From positions 30,197,456 to 30,261,455 of the forward strand of contig CM049312.1 in the NCBI GenBank assembly GCA_026874595.1: a stretch of 64,000 nt of DNA, given 5' to 3'. Position numbers and translations under genes: made by a program. Below the pieces are notes generated by a model. That model searched no databases and was not told the DNA's origin. It saw only the letters and a program-made list of their open reading frames with translations. Positions 1 to 13,149 of the stretch are shown here, in pieces. The DNA is from Sipunculus nudus. Its lineage: Eukaryota > Annelida > Sipuncula > Golfingiida > Sipunculidae. Within the stretch, counting starts at the first letter, position 1, and the number at the start of each line of letters is the position of its first letter.

Positions 1-3000
1 GTGTAAACTCCAAGTGGTCATGAGTTGTCTTTCGAGTAGCGAAGGATGAAACATTTATTGCATGGGCATTCGCCTTGCGTGGTCTTTTTGACAAATGATC
101 AGCCTACGCAGCTATGGTGTTGTTTTTTCAATGATCTAACCGTCTGCCATAACATTAACAGGCTCGGATTTAAAAAAGACAATGCTTTACTTTCGGAAAC
201 ATGACATTAGTGTGAAGCATTCACATCAATCTTTGTGTTGTTTGGGCATATATATATTGATGACGTCAGCATTGAATCGAATATGGGCAAGCTGGTGCCA
301 TTATTGCTGACAGCTGATATGTGGTCTTTGGCTTGTAATCACGTGATCATGACATCCGATTCCAGTACAAATATTGAAAAAAAAGTCAGAAAGCTTGCCA
401 ACAGTCTATTGAACGTACAAGAGCCGATTAGCTATAAACAAGAGGATCGAATATTTGTTAGGAACACTGTATGGTTTGCTGAATATATCAAGCATAGGTA
501 ACATGGGTCTATCGGTGTATTACATTTTGTATCGCTTTAAGCTTTAAATTTCATTACTTGAAATAAATAAATAAATGAAATGATTTGTACCATATATGTT
601 ATTGTTTACGCATCAGTCTCTTAACAGAGTTAATTGCATTGGTTGTCAAGATAACTGTATCACTGATCAAATGAACGGTGAAAGAAGTTGAAAAAAAAAA
701 ATGATTAAAAAGGAATAGAAGTTCGATTTGTAGATTGATATAATAATCTTACGACGGGGCATAGGACGGACTTCAATACGATTTCCCAACAGTAACTCGA
801 TGTATCCGTTCCATAAATAGCAATAATTTATGTACACCTTTCTTGTAACGGACATTATTTAAACCTTGTCCCCGTATTGTGGCCACTCTCTTGAGTTTCT
901 AATAGAACCACTCCTGTAACAGAAAGAACTGTTAGTTCATACTTAATAATAACAGTCTCTCTGAAGCGAATAACTTCTAAACATCGAGGTATCCAAGGAA
1001 CCAGAAATCGTGATGACCTGTTTAGAAGCATCTTAAATCCAAAGTGGTCAATAGCAACGCGACAGCAGTGCGGAGGGAAAATGCCCCCAACAGTCCAGCA
1101 ACGGTTATTGATCGGGACAAGTATACTTAAATCATAATCCACTTGTGCATTTAAAGGGTTTGGTGTAGTGGATGTTTGAGCTGTGGCAGGCACTCTCATG
1201 GATTACGCGTCTTCATTTGTGAAAAGCCGTGTCAGCACCGATCTCCTGGGTAAACTTGGTGTATTAGAACACTGCTGTGCCCGAAGCTCTCATGAACGAT
1301 CCTGCCTTGCTTTCTCCAGGGTTGTGGACATAGCCCTTTCACGGGTGCATTAATGGTAGCACGGATGATCATTTCGTGTAGCAGTATTTCTGTCTGGCTT
1401 AGACTAAAAATATGTTGGTATGTAGTAGAGCGTATAACATTAATCTCGGACATATAAATACAATAAAGCTACAGGATTGTTAATTATTTGGTAAAAACAT
1501 TTATCATTGCTCAGTTAAATAAAAAAGCGGGACGAAGATTGCCGCTTAAAACAGTTTTTAAAATTATTTATAACTCTTTTAATTTGAAAATTTATTGACA
1601 TTTATTCTGCGTCTTTTAGTCATCTAAAATATCTTGTTCCATAAAAGAATGAAACAAACAAGAAGCCGTCTTGGTCTGGGCGTGAACTTGCATTAAAAAA
1701 CATGCTTCTCCTCTTATTCATTTTCAAATGACAGGTTTGGTCTGTACTATTATTTCATGTTGCTTCCTACTCATAGAAGTTCTTGGTATATTGTGGTTTG
1801 CGGGGTTAACATTTCGTGAGTTCCACTTTTCAATGTTTCACTTGGATTGCATTTTCGCGTTCTCATCATAATAAAAACCTACTAAAATTAACCATTATTA
1901 TACGAAGTAATTATAAAAAAATAAGATAATATTATTGCTTATTAATTGCAGATAATTTGAAAGTTCTAATATAATTTATAATAGCAGTCTTTGAACACAC
2001 AAGATCTTTTATTATTTAATATCAATCTTTTAACATTCGACTTGCATTCCATGATCGAACCTTTGATAATGGGATGTTTAAATATTCATTTCGCGGTAAT
2101 TTTCCTTTTCACGAAAATCTCGAATTCGAAACACTCGCGAATTAAAACGACAACCACTGTATTGCCTTCATAAAATGATCTTCGTTAGGAACACATTACT
2201 TTAATTGCTGATAAAACAATATATTAACACACACACACACACAGACATATATATATATATATATATATTAACATCATTGTTGGATTTCACCACTTTTTGT
2301 GAAACAAGAGAGAAAAATGATTCGTTCTTCGCACAGACGTATGGCGCGTTTGACCTTCCCGGTATTGTACTGTAGCGTTGATCACCACACCAACCATCGT
2401 CAAGCGATACATACTGTAGCAAGCATAAAATATAACAGCCGGCGGAACGTGTGATATATCTGAGCTGGAATCATTATTATATATAAATGTACACGCACGA
2501 TTACATGTACAAACATTAATGTCGCTTCTTGTCGTGTCTCTAACACAAGTTTGTTTGTTTGCAGGTGTATAGAAACATGGGTTGACACAATATGGGATAT
2601 AATAGCGTGAAGCGCATACAGCTTTCACTGCTCTTGTCTGGTGTACTATCAGTGGGCAGTGGAGCTTTTGAAATTTACATTATTTTCAAGCGTGCACAAA
2701 TATAAGCACAAACGATAGAACATAAAACATTTAGCAAATATTCTCCCAGGGTTACAAGTGTTTAGGTGCAACCTTGTATTTATATGTGATTGGCCTCGCA
2801 GCGGTCTTGTTTAAATATACACAGTCCATGGAGCGATTTGCTAGGCCAACTAAAGAAACTGTTCAGATATAAACAAATAAACGTCGCTTAGGCATTGATC
2901 TAAATACTTGCTTATGGGAACGTAACCACTTCGACGCTTTCGCTGTTGCCACCTGTATTGAATCAATATATTTGGAAACCAGGTAAAAGACAATTGGAAA

Positions 3001-4094
3001 GAACCATTGTTAGGTGTCGCACGAATAGCGGTCAGCGGCGACTGACTAATTGTTAATTAGCCATACGTCTAATCGTCGGATTCCTGCACAGTAGCTGTTA
3101 CGGCATTCCGATATACCACGTGCCATGACAGCATAGAAATAGATCATTAACTTGGTCTGCCTGAAACTGACGATATGAAATCTATATTAACTTGCCAGCT
3201 TTGATTTAGTTGAAATAGATCATAAACCGCTTGGTCGGTCGCCTGAAACCGACGATATGAAATCTACCAAAAGTTAAAGTCACCAAACGGTTCTAACCTG
3301 GAGAAAGAACTGTTATTTGGATAACTGTGAATAGAAAAGAGCTTTATCGAGGAAAGATAGCATTGCAAGGGCCGGCGTTTGTCAATGTGAAGTATCTAAG
3401 TCCAGTATTAAGTAATGTAAATAAAACCCTGACACTTGAATAAGGCATCGAGATCGGAAGCAAAGTTCTGGAAATAGAGACAAATATCCAAATGCAGTGC
3501 CCAGCTGTGATTTCATAAAGGCGCACCGTATTTAAGCAAAGGGAGCTTGGTCTGTACAATAAATAGCAGTTACATAGACAACATTGTGGACTGTATGGCT
3601 AATAGAACAGTATTATTTACGTGTCTGCCACTTCTAAGCCGCAATGGTAGGGAAGGCCTATATTCACTTAGTTCTGACAAATGGTATCTGCCCAGTGCAG
3701 CAGTGAGAGTCTGTACTTTTTATGGATTTTACCCTCATTTGCGACCGGCATGAATAATTCCCTGTGACGACAGTTGATAGGATTTAACAATATTTAGGTA
3801 CGTATGTCTACATAAAATTTACAAATAACTATCATAAACAAGTAACGTAAAGTATTACTAATTTTTATCTGCAATCACAAACTCACACCAAAACGTTGTA
3901 TCATATGTTTTATGTACAGACATCTGTAAAACCTTGTTAAATATATTTATAACTGAATTGAATCATGTTATTGACACAAAAGCATGGAGGAAAACTGAAA
4001 TATATACTGTACTCAGGAAAAGGAAAGACTTTGGTTCTCTTTTTCTTTGGTCAAATGTATATCTTGAGTATATATGTAATCATGCATGTATGGG
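1..4094. other. no gene recognised; non-coding
   Basis: AT-rich sequence with scattered frames of 60-115 codons that lack recognisable domains, good splice context or codon bias. 3140-3270 holds a short direct duplication (gaaactgacgatatgaaatc / gaaaccgacgatatgaaatc). The frames at 855-1453 (minus) and 235-501 (plus) are the least AT-rich but nothing supports them. Confidence 0.6.
2226..2268 (+). repeat. (CA)n-(TA)n compound microsatellite
   Basis: About 8 CA then about 11 AT units. Confidence 0.95.
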
Positions 4095-4395
4095 TAGTAT
4101 TATATTAGTAATCTGGAAATATCGGGCATCGGTAGTATTATCTTGGTAATATGGAAAATTCGGGCATTGGAAGTATTAACTTAGTAATATGGAAATATCG
4201 GGCATCGGTAGTATTATCTTGGTAATATGGAAATATCGGGCATTGGAAGTATTAACTTAGTAATATGGAAATATCGGGCTTTGATAGTATTATCTTAGTA
4301 ATCTGAAAATATCGGGCGTAGGTAGTATAATCTTAAGTAATCTGGAAATATCGGGCATTTGTAGTATTATCTTAGTAATCTAGAAATATCTTCAG
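4095..4395 (+). repeat. ~39-bp tandem repeat, seven units
   Basis: Phrase ctggaaatatcgggcat followed by ggtagtattatcttagta recurs every 38-40 bp. A frame ending at 4149 runs into it by chance. Confidence 0.88.
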
Positions 4396-4754
4396 TCTGT
4401 ATAAATGTATGTATAAGTGAATTTCCACGTATTCCGTGGTTTATTAAAGTCATGTTCCCTTAAGAAGGCAAGTCAGATGTAAAAGCATAGTGTTTGCGGT
4501 AAGTCGGGCATCATCGCTTTCCGTAATCTGGATATTTTAGAAAATAAATTGTTCTAGTAAACAAGAGATTATTAATGAAATAACAGTGATTAGGGTAGTG
4601 ATAAAACAGTGATGCAATTATTTTATATATTGCTTTAGACAGCCAAATATTTCGACATAAATCTGACTATTCAGATATAGTGTCATTTGAACATAATTAT
4701 GAATTTCAGAATCTACAATGAAATTGATTTATCAATATTTAGTGTGAGTAGATT

Positions 4755-4950
4755 GGTATATGGTAGTGGAGAGTCGAAGGGTAAAATCACACTCTCTCTT
4801 TCCTTTCGCCACTTGGGTTCGATCACCGGCTTGGCTAGGGCGGCGGAGTGTACTGGCCCGTCTTATGCCGGTGGTTTTCTTCGGGTTTGCTCCACCTCTA
4901 GACACCACCGACCTCCACAGACGGAGCCTTGGAGAGTGTCTAATATCAGT
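4755..4950 (+). mobile_element. SINE-like unit with possible internal Pol III promoter
   Basis: tggtatatggtagtgg at 4754 resembles an A box and gggttcgatcacc at 4816-4828 a B box. The segment is much richer in GC than its flanks and about 200 bp long. A-to-B spacing is longer than in a tRNA, so a derived SINE is more likely than a tRNA gene. Confidence 0.45.
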
Positions 4951-7384
4951 TATATATGACTTCAAAGATTGATCAGATATCCAATCGTACAAAACTAAAA
5001 CGTTCAAAACACTTTGAAAATGAACTGCTTCAACACGACTTTCTGAGAGAGATTTTGGATGTAGTTGACAAAAGTTGGTTATCTTGATACGTTGTGTCAA
5101 GAGGCCAGCAACTAATGAATGAGGAGTTCAATCCGTACAAAACTGCACCTCTCTCTATTAATGTTTAAATTTTCAATTTTTCAAACAAATAATTGCCAAA
5201 ACTCTTTGTGAGGACTTTCCGATAGATTTAATAGACAAGATTTGATGAGGACTTTCGGAGAATATTATAAGGTACAGTGTGTACAGGGATAAAATGGTTA
5301 GAACCCCCGAAGTAAATGGCACCAAGTTAGATTTGCCTAAAAACCCGACGAAAATTTAAGATTACATGAAATGAAAACCCACACCTTGTTCAGAAGAACC
5401 ACATAAGCATTGTATAAAATAAATATATCAGTTATGACTTCTATGAATTAAACCGGAAAAGTGAAATACAGAAACTTAACAATTGTATCATTATTACCAT
5501 GTTATAACTGCTTCAGTGATATATCTCGGGTCCGTGTAGATTATTTGAAAAAAATGTAAAAAAAAAGGAAAAAGAAAAATACACATTTTACTGACATTAG
5601 CTATGGTTTGCGCTCCGTTCGGTCGTAACAGTGGGGAAAACCTCGAGGGAAAAGTCCATGCAGTAAAGGCTGTCCTAGGTGTATAATTCATCGGAACGTT
5701 GACACGTTCGACTAATTTATAAAGCTAAGCCATTTGAAAAAGAATACGCTAGTCCTGGATTGAAAACGACATGTGATTACTAGGGGTCTCTCCAGAGGCC
5801 AGCTCTAATATTAGTTCCTTTCCAAGAAGTAATCGAAATATGTTTCAGCCGGGTACAGAGAATCGATCCAAATAAGGGCAATGAAAAGGGGACCCCGAGC
5901 GGAAGTAACCGCATCACGTCCTACGTATACCTGCGCGTTAGGACCGGTACTTCTTTTGAACGTGACGTACCCAAGTGATTAGCTCACAACAAAGAACGGA
6001 CTCCTACCTTGCGCTGTATCAACGGATATAGACTCGATTAAATGTCTGCACCGCGGCCCGTATTCCCCGCAAGGTAAAGAATATCTTACAAGGTAACGGG
6101 TGTGTTTTACCCTCCTGACTGTTGACAAAATCCCGCGTGGTGGGCTTTCCTGTATTTCTTAATTATATTGATATCCAAAAATGTTGATCATTGAATATTA
6201 TTGTGTTGGTGATATTTAAGTAGCTAAGTGAGGTGTAAACTTATTCAAAGGAACATGTTTTCAAGATCCGCTTTAAACTACTGGGTCAGTTATTTAATTA
6301 TTAAATTAAAATGTTGTATTGCATTGTTCCATTTTTCCAGCTACAAAATTGCGTAAAAATCCGTTTTTACCTGTTTGGGTTTACTGTGTCGACAGACTAA
6401 CCAACCAACATCCGTACATATATGTGAAACGGCTATGTTCTAAAGACCCTCCTTTGCTAATTTTGTTGCAAATAGTGAATAAGAAAATACACAGGGTATT
6501 TCGTCATTTATAAATATACGGTCATCGATTATTTCTACGCCTAAATGATTTAAGCCTCCCCCGGGGGGAGGGCGGTACTTGATCTCCAAGAGTTTGCTTG
6601 GCGAATTGCATATACCTAATTAGTTAAGGCAAAAGGAGAAAAGGTTTGGTTCTCAGGTACCGCCACCGTCAATTTTAACATCCGCATAAAAAAATTGTAT
6701 TTTGATTTTCATCTTTCAAGAAGATAAAATAATACAATTTTGATAAGATTTCTTTTTAATGTAGTAATTTTGGCTGTTTAGAAAAAAAATTCTGTTATTA
6801 TCATGCTTTCCTTGATCATATGACATTTTTATCGAAACATACAAAAAAAGTTAAAAAAATCGCTCGCCCGCACTGATTTGGAAAAAAGTGCCTTAACCTT
6901 AACTTTTTGGCCTAATACATTCCATTTGTTCTCTGAAAGCCGTCTCTTAACGTGTGTGTGCTTCTGTCTGGTTTTTCAGACACTGATGCAGTCTGCTTGT
7001 TTTAAATAACGATGGGTATATTTATATCCCATGATCCGGAAAATATGTTCCCATCCACACAGTAAAATGAATGGGGAAAAAACGCTTAAATGTGAACATA
7101 ACTAATCAGCCACACCTTGTTGAACACTGCTAGAACGACGATTTGTTTCGATTTTAATCATACCCTTTTGTAATTTTTCCTAAAGAATGTCTCAGAAACG
7201 ATCGTATTTTCATTGGGTCGTTTTCATCTTCTGTAGCTTAGACGGAACGTGATGATCAAACGACAAAAAAAAAAAAAGCAAACCAAGAAACCCTGTAAAA
7301 AACATATCGGTAATTCATGAATACATATATATTTCCTGCTTGTCACATGTGAATTCAATGTTAATGAATATAATACCCTTTGAT
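4951..7384. other. no gene recognised; non-coding
   Basis: AT-rich with a more GC-rich patch at 5740-6130 that has no long frame, and a short cccccggggggagggcgg palindromic run near 6556. Nothing coding seen. Confidence 0.6.
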
Positions 7385-8817
7385 TTTCACATATCACATG
7401 ACCCTATAACAAGTGAACCATGGGTCATGACGCTCAGCCGAATGGCATGTTGACAAATTGTCCTTGCACAGAAACAAATTAAGATAATGTAGGTGGCATC
7501 ATAGTTCATGCATATTAGCTGAAGTTCATCAACACCAATAAGCACATCAAATTTGATGACAATCCATCCAGCTGCTCCTGAGGAATCTGGCAATTTGTGT
7601 GTAATTTGCATTATTTCTGGGGTACTCAAACATGGCCTGTAACTCAGATAATATAGGTCACAGTGACCTCAATTCTGAGGAGAATTTTTGACGACTCTAA
7701 GGATGTCAAGTAAGAAGATTATGGTCAAATGGTTATGATTTGTGCCCTGCTTTGGTATCAAATTTTCAATTATTCTGGGGATGCTTATAAGCCCCATAGC
7801 TTGGAGAATATGGGTAACAGAGACCTTATTTCAGGTTTCCAAGAAGACTTTTCATGGACCTCCCTGGTTGTCAAAATAGAAGATTCTAGGTCCAATGGTT
7901 ATGATTTGTGCCCTGCTTTGGTATCAAATTTTCAATTATTCTGGGGGGTACTTATAAGCCCCATAGCTTGGGAAATATGGGTAACAGAGACATAATTTCA
8001 GGTATCCAAGAAGACTTTTCATGGACCTCCCTGGATGTTAAAGGATGACCACATCTTTAAAGGTCTCAAAAACAGAGAAAAAAAATCACAAAAAAAAATA
8101 AAAATAAAACAGGTGGCGCCACCAGTCTGCAGAAACTGATGAAACATTCCATGACAAATATCCATGCAAAGAATCATGATGACCAATGCATTAGTTGTTC
8201 AGATATTTGAGTTTTTGTATCAATTTTCCATTATTCTGGGGGGTACTTCAGAGCCCCATAGCTCTGAGGTTTTGGGTAACAGAGACCTAATTCCAGGTTT
8301 CCAAGGAGACTTTTCATGGGCCTCCCCGCATGTCAAGATAGAAGATTCTAGGTCCAGTCGTTACGATTTGTGCCCTGTTAACAGATAACCGCATCTTTTA
8401 AGGTATCAAAAATAGAGAAAAAATAATCTTAAAAAATCGAAAAAATACAGGTGGCGCCACCAGCCTGCAGAAAATTGGTGAACTCCATGATCAATATCTA
8501 TGCAAAGAATCATGGTGATCAATGCATTAGTTGATCAGATAATTAAGCTTTTGTATCAAATTTTCCATTTTTCTGGGGGGTACTTTTGAGCCCCATAGCT
8601 CGAAGAATATGGATAACAGAGACTTAATTCCAAGTGTCAAGGAGATTTTTCATGGACCTCTATGGATGTAAAGTTAGTAGATTCCAGGTCCAGCGGTTAC
8701 GATATGTGCCCTGTTAACGGACAGACGACCGGACGGCCGGAACGGCCGGACAACCGGACGGACAAAGAGTGGTTGCTAAAGCTCAGATGACTTACAGTCA
8801 GCTGAGCTAAAAAGGTA
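7385..8817 (-). mobile_element. non-coding repeat element with diverged internal tandem units
   Basis: The phrase tatcaaattttcaattattc plus tgggg recurs at ~7747, 7920, 8217 and 8554, each followed by agccccatagct and a gacttttcatggacctccct segment. The right end has accggacggccggaacggcc and then agtcagctgagctaaaaa, the same kind of end as at 15604. The left limit is approximate. Reading frames at 7729-7995 and 8164-8388 follow the repeat and are not genes. Confidence 0.6.
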
Positions 8818-10754
8818 TCGGTCAAATTAAAATATCTGTGTCGATATACAGAATAACCCCTATTACTTGTTCATTTAATTCAAACTGGTATGTCTCACCT
8901 TATTAAAAAATCGACCCCCCCCCCCCCACCTGTATGCTCCAGAGGAAACGGAAAGACAAAGCAACCGTTGCTCTGTCTATACGCTGCCGGTTTTACTGGC
9001 TGTTGGAGCTCCATGTAGATGGCAGGGAAGCACGCACTAAAAGGCATCGGGCATTAAATGCAAGGGGCAGCCAATCAAATCAGCGCTTTATCGTTCGAGC
9101 AACATGCATCAATACGCCAATTGGGCGGCTAAAGGCTCGTGAGTGTGTATACAAGAGGCACACAACCATGTAGTGTTTCCTACTTAACGCCAGTGACAAC
9201 GTGTGGTGATTTGCTCAACATTTAGTATTGCCCTCTAGTGATAAAATCCAGCAAACCATGCCAAAACAGGTAGCGCTTAAAAATAAATTCTGCAGATAAA
9301 GTGTTTTTGAAAGCGAGTACCGCCACTGGAAATGTTAATTAACATGTAATGTTATAGCAGGCAAACTGAAATTGTTCCGAAGAACTCCTGCGAGAAAGGG
9401 AAAACATAAGGGATGGTTAAGTTTACAATCATGTTTAAAACGAAAAGTCTGCATATGTGTTTAATATGAAAATTAACACGTATTTGGCGACACCGTCAAA
9501 GTGCTTTTCTAAACCTGTGCGTGCAAGGGAAGACAGGGTATGTTTAAGTTAAATACCTATTTATAAATAAGAGTTCCAGAAATGATAATATAAAATTTCC
9601 AAATAATATATAGCACGGTCTATACAGACAAAATTGACGACCACGTTTCCACGAAGTGCAGTGTCTAGATGTCGCAATTACTATTTAATGATATAACCAT
9701 TACCTGCATGAATACGGATATCATTAATGTATCCGATGCTTTTACCGACAGCCGCACTGTAATATATTTCATTGGAAAATATTGACACAGTGCATTGTAT
9801 TTAATTATTCATATTAAAATTGCTGCACGATGTCGACCGACAATCTCTAGATGATTAATGCTTAAACAATAGAAGACCTGCGCTACATCCCCTTGTTGGA
9901 GTTTCTTTTACAAAATTAATGACTGCTAGATATATTCAGTGAACATCCTGCCTCAGAGATTAAATTACAGAATTAATGACTGCTGGAGAATCATGTCAAA
10001 TTGATATGGATTATGCGATTAGATCCTTGTCATACGATGTTTCGAAAGGGCAACAAAGTAAGCCACCCAAAAAAAAGTAATTCTACGGAATTAAGACCCA
10101 AAACATATGGAGCAGTGTTGAAAATATACCAGCTGGGACAAAATACGTAAATATTTGCCAACTTGTGGGCAGGTTAAACATGTGCGACATTTCTTGATAT
10201 GGAATAAACAATACGTGTTTCTCACGTGTTTCACTGATACTTTGTGAATGAAAATGTTACATTATCATGGTTAATGATGGAAGCTAACACCGCTCTCAGT
10301 AATAAGTTGTATGAGTTCCAGGCAAACGCCAAACCTTCTCTTTGCTGGCAGTAGGGGTGTTCAGTCGTTCGTCTCAAGGTGACCGTGGGTTCTGCTGCTC
10401 TGTTGACTCTTCTGAATTCTCGTCTTGTCTACGGTTCGGGGTATAAAGCTACGAAGCTCTGCTGGATCGCGTCTCTTTGCGGTACTTTTGCGTTTGGTGT
10501 GGATTTTACAGAATTATAGCTAAGGCCCTATCTCCCATCTCATCTGCTAAAAATTGGTCACAATAAACCTTGAAATCACGTTGCGGAGGGAGCTGGCTGG
10601 GTCCAAGTCCGGCCTTGTCAAAAGTACTGCTCGGGCTCCGGATCCCCTTCTTCAGCTTTAGTTACATTATTATTAATACATGTAATGATTTCCTTTAGGC
10701 TTAAGGTTTAACCTGTAAGGGTTTAAGAAAAGGACAAATCATCAATACCTGGGA
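8818..10754. other. no gene recognised; includes a promoter-like patch
   Basis: 8930-9170 is richer in GC with a 79-codon Arg/Lys-rich frame, not recognised. At 10330-10640 a GC-richer stretch has ggtataaagc (10440) and cacaataaacc (10560), a TATA-to-AATAAA arrangement that could be a short LTR-like remnant or an upstream exon of the 330-residue gene. No evidence decides. Confidence 0.45.
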
Positions 10755-10968
10755 CAGGGGCGGATCCAGGATTCAGGAAAAAAAGGGGGGGAGGTCCAAC
10801 CAAGGAGGACTAATTAAAGCCCTAAAAGAAGATTACCAGGTCGGGAAATGGTGGGGGGTCCAGGCCGCAAAATTGTGTCTGAAACCCTTAAAAAAGCTTG
10901 CAGCTGATGAAAAAAAGAAAGGGGGGGGGGGGCTGACCCCCTTGACCCCTCCCCTGGATCCGCTTCTG
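10755..10968. mobile_element. MITE-like element, GGATCC family, copy 1
   Basis: Ends CAGGGGCGGATCCAGGATT and, inverted, CCCCTGGATCCGCTTCTG. Inner gggtccaggccgcaaaattg matches copy 2 at 56188-56403. About 214 bp, with long G-runs. No coding capacity. Confidence 0.65.
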
Positions 10969-11465
10969 CTTGGACCTGGTGCTCATTCAGTAAAAAGTAA
11001 ATTTGATCAGTGTGCGGTGATTCAGTAGAATGATTTTGTGTGTTTGGTCTTATTGTAACTTAAAAGGCAAACATCCACACCAGGCAGAATCGGACATACA
11101 AGAGCACGAATCTGTTTGTTAGGGTTTGTGGGCTTGGAAATCCCATAGCCCCACCGTCGCCTCTAAATACACCAGCGGTGTAGGTATATATGAAGTGTAG
11201 GAGGGAAGTGTAGTCCGATCAATGCAAGGACTGTTTCAAGGAAAATTACATAAACATGGGCGTTATGGGGTAAGGGACGTTTTTAACCATGCGTGCATGT
11301 AAAATGTAAACAGAGTGTTTTTTAAATATAAAAAAATTGATTTTTAAGTTTGACAGTTGGGACATCTAGTTCTGGCCATCCCCACCATTCCAAAATAAAT
11401 GGAAGAGGTACGTTTTGAGTAGAAAAGACCCCTGGTGGATGTTTGGTAAACATCCACATTAACCG

Positions 11466-11640
11466 ACTCCAGTGGTCTCGGGGTAGAGCACTTGGCTTGA
11501 AACCCTAGAGGTTGTGATTTTAAATCTCAACCATGGAGAGGTAAGATTTTGCACGGGCTGTCCCTCACAGGATGAGCGCTCTGCAGGCCTCATGGAATTC
11601 TGCAGGTGTAAATACATTTATTAATTAATTAAGCAAGCAT
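11466..11640 (+). mobile_element. tRNA-derived SINE (family 1, second copy)
   Basis: Starts agtggtctcggggtagagca (A box) with a decayed B box (ttgtgattttaaatctc), then gagcgctctgcaggcctcat, matching the body of the SINE at 21745-22040, and a tail of ttaattaattaa. More diverged in the B box and shorter, so probably older or truncated. It ends ~290 bases before the 330-residue gene. Confidence 0.7.
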
Positions 11641-11926
11641 TAAAATAATAAAAAAGTTTAGAAGTCAATATCTCTTATGTATGGATTTGGCAGACACCAA
11701 AATAGTGTACACATGAATGGCCAAATATTTTTTTTAATCCCGAGCATATATATGGTGGCAGGGCAAAACTGTCATAAGATATTTCTTAGTAAAAGACAAT
11801 TCATTTTGAATTCCGTTTGACTGACATTTTTTGACAATATACAATGAGGTAAAATTGGTAAATGTTTCAATTTTTGTACCTTTCAATAATTAATAAAATT
11901 TTATTGATATTTTTTATAAAGATTCA

Positions 11927-12919
11927 ATGGACGCCAGAATATTGCAGAAGATACAACAAGGAACCGGGACGCCACCGGCAAACCGACGGGAAGATCGTAA
12001 CCTGTTACGCAAAAACATCAGCATCGACCAGCAGCGCCGTCTGTCGATGTCCGACTTCAACACAAAAGAACGAGACGTTTGGCGTCGTTACACACAAATG
12101 ATGCTGTACCGCAGTGACCGTTTGAGTCGCGACATCACGCGGATGGAACAAAATTATAAGAAACTGCTCCATTTGACTAGAGTCAGGTCTGCGAGAGAAG
12201 CACGTGACTTCAGGATAATAGATACATTTGGAGAATTGACAAAGACAGCGGATTATGCTTTTGATCCACTGCTCGGATACGATTCGTCAGACGAGGATTA
12301 CGACGATATAAACACTGAGAAAACATCAAGTATATCATTCATTAATAATAACTCACACTTACAGTATAATCAAAGTGATTACACAAGAGAGGCGACCGGA
12401 TTTACAAACCCATATTCCCTCTCCGCCGGAACTACTCGACCGGACGTGACCTCAAATCGTCACCACGTGACTAAACTACCGGGTGGTCTATTCCGCCCCG
12501 CTTCGACAAAAACACCACCCTCTCACTCAAGGTCTGAATTTCGCTCAGTTACTTTGAAAAGTAAAGACATCAAGTCAATACATGTTAAACCGCAAACTCT
12601 CAACGAAATATTTCATTTTCCAAAAGTAGAATTATACGTTACCCATGAGCAAAATAAACATCCCGATCTATTACGTAAGAATTTAGAAAAGCGTAAGAAC
12701 GATGCTCTGATCAACCGATGGCAACGCCTCCAGCGACATTCGGCTAAAAGCCTTCCTTTGGATAAAATACTCCCTCCAGCGTCCAGGAAGGAGGCGACAC
12801 CTGTCCGCAATGATCTACAACGTGTGAAGAGCGCGCCAGAATGGCGTCTCAGTGAGAGTAATCAGAATAAAACGACTTTGGCACAAAGACCGAAAACTGT
12901 CTGGTTTGCGCAAAGGTGA
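11927..12919 (+). CDS. unrecognised basic, probably disordered protein (330 aa)
   Basis: The longest open frame in the window, 330 residues, starting at the ATG at 11927 and ending TGA at 12917-12919. I do not recognise a family. What is visible: a basic N-terminal third with many Arg and Lys (a possible short helix around residues 50-95, RRYTQMMLYRSDRLSRDITR onward), an acidic patch YDSSDEDYDD at 118-127, a long Ser/Thr/Asn/Pro-rich middle, a second charged segment near residues 245-280 (LLRKNLEKRKNDALINRWQR), and a C-terminal RVKSAPEWR motif. No signal peptide or membrane segment. The sequence just before the ATG is a pyrimidine-rich tract ending in AG (11920-11921), so a 5' UTR intron is likely and the coding part may be a single exon. 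ATTAAA at 13001 could serve as poly(A) signal. GC content is clearly higher than the flanks, supporting real coding. Confidence 0.75.
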   Translation: MDARILQKIQQGTGTPPANRREDRNLLRKNISIDQQRRLSMSDFNTKERDVWRRYTQMMLYRSDRLSRDITRMEQNYKKLLHLTRVRSAREARDFRIIDTFGELTKTADYAFDPLLGYDSSDEDYDDINTEKTSSISFINNNSHLQYNQSDYTREATGFTNPYSLSAGTTRPDVTSNRHHVTKLPGGLFRPASTKTPPSHSRSEFRSVTLKSKDIKSIHVKPQTLNEIFHFPKVELYVTHEQNKHPDLLRKNLEKRKNDALINRWQRLQRHSAKSLPLDKILPPASRKEATPVRNDLQRVKSAPEWRLSESNQNKTTLAQRPKTVWFAQR

Positions 12920-13149
12920 ACCACAAATGGGTTCCTATAGTGTTCTCCCAGTTTATTTTCACTTAATTATGAACAATATCTTCAGACTTGCTCAACTTTT
13001 ATTAAAAGTTCTCATGTTATTCAAAATGTAAATATTTCACGCGACACGCTCCGGTAATTTGAAGCAATTTATAAACAAAAATTTCAGAAAAATTCCCATG
13101 CAGCCTACGATGCATTTCCTTTTTGAGACTAGATGTGTTCAGTGATGTA

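Noticed and set aside
855-1453. Two minus-strand frames of 114 and 73 codons
   Set aside because: Moderately balanced composition but no recognisable domain, no good splice links between them and no homologue I can name.
2201-2628. Three overlapping minus frames of 62-113 codons
   Set aside because: Run through a CA/TA microsatellite, carry many cysteines without a pattern, and have no splice support.
4755-4950. A tRNA gene
   Set aside because: A and B boxes are visible but the arms do not fold into a cloverleaf by eye; better read as a SINE.
8934-9173. 79-codon Arg-rich frame
   Set aside because: GC-rich patch after a C-run; no domain and no supporting context.
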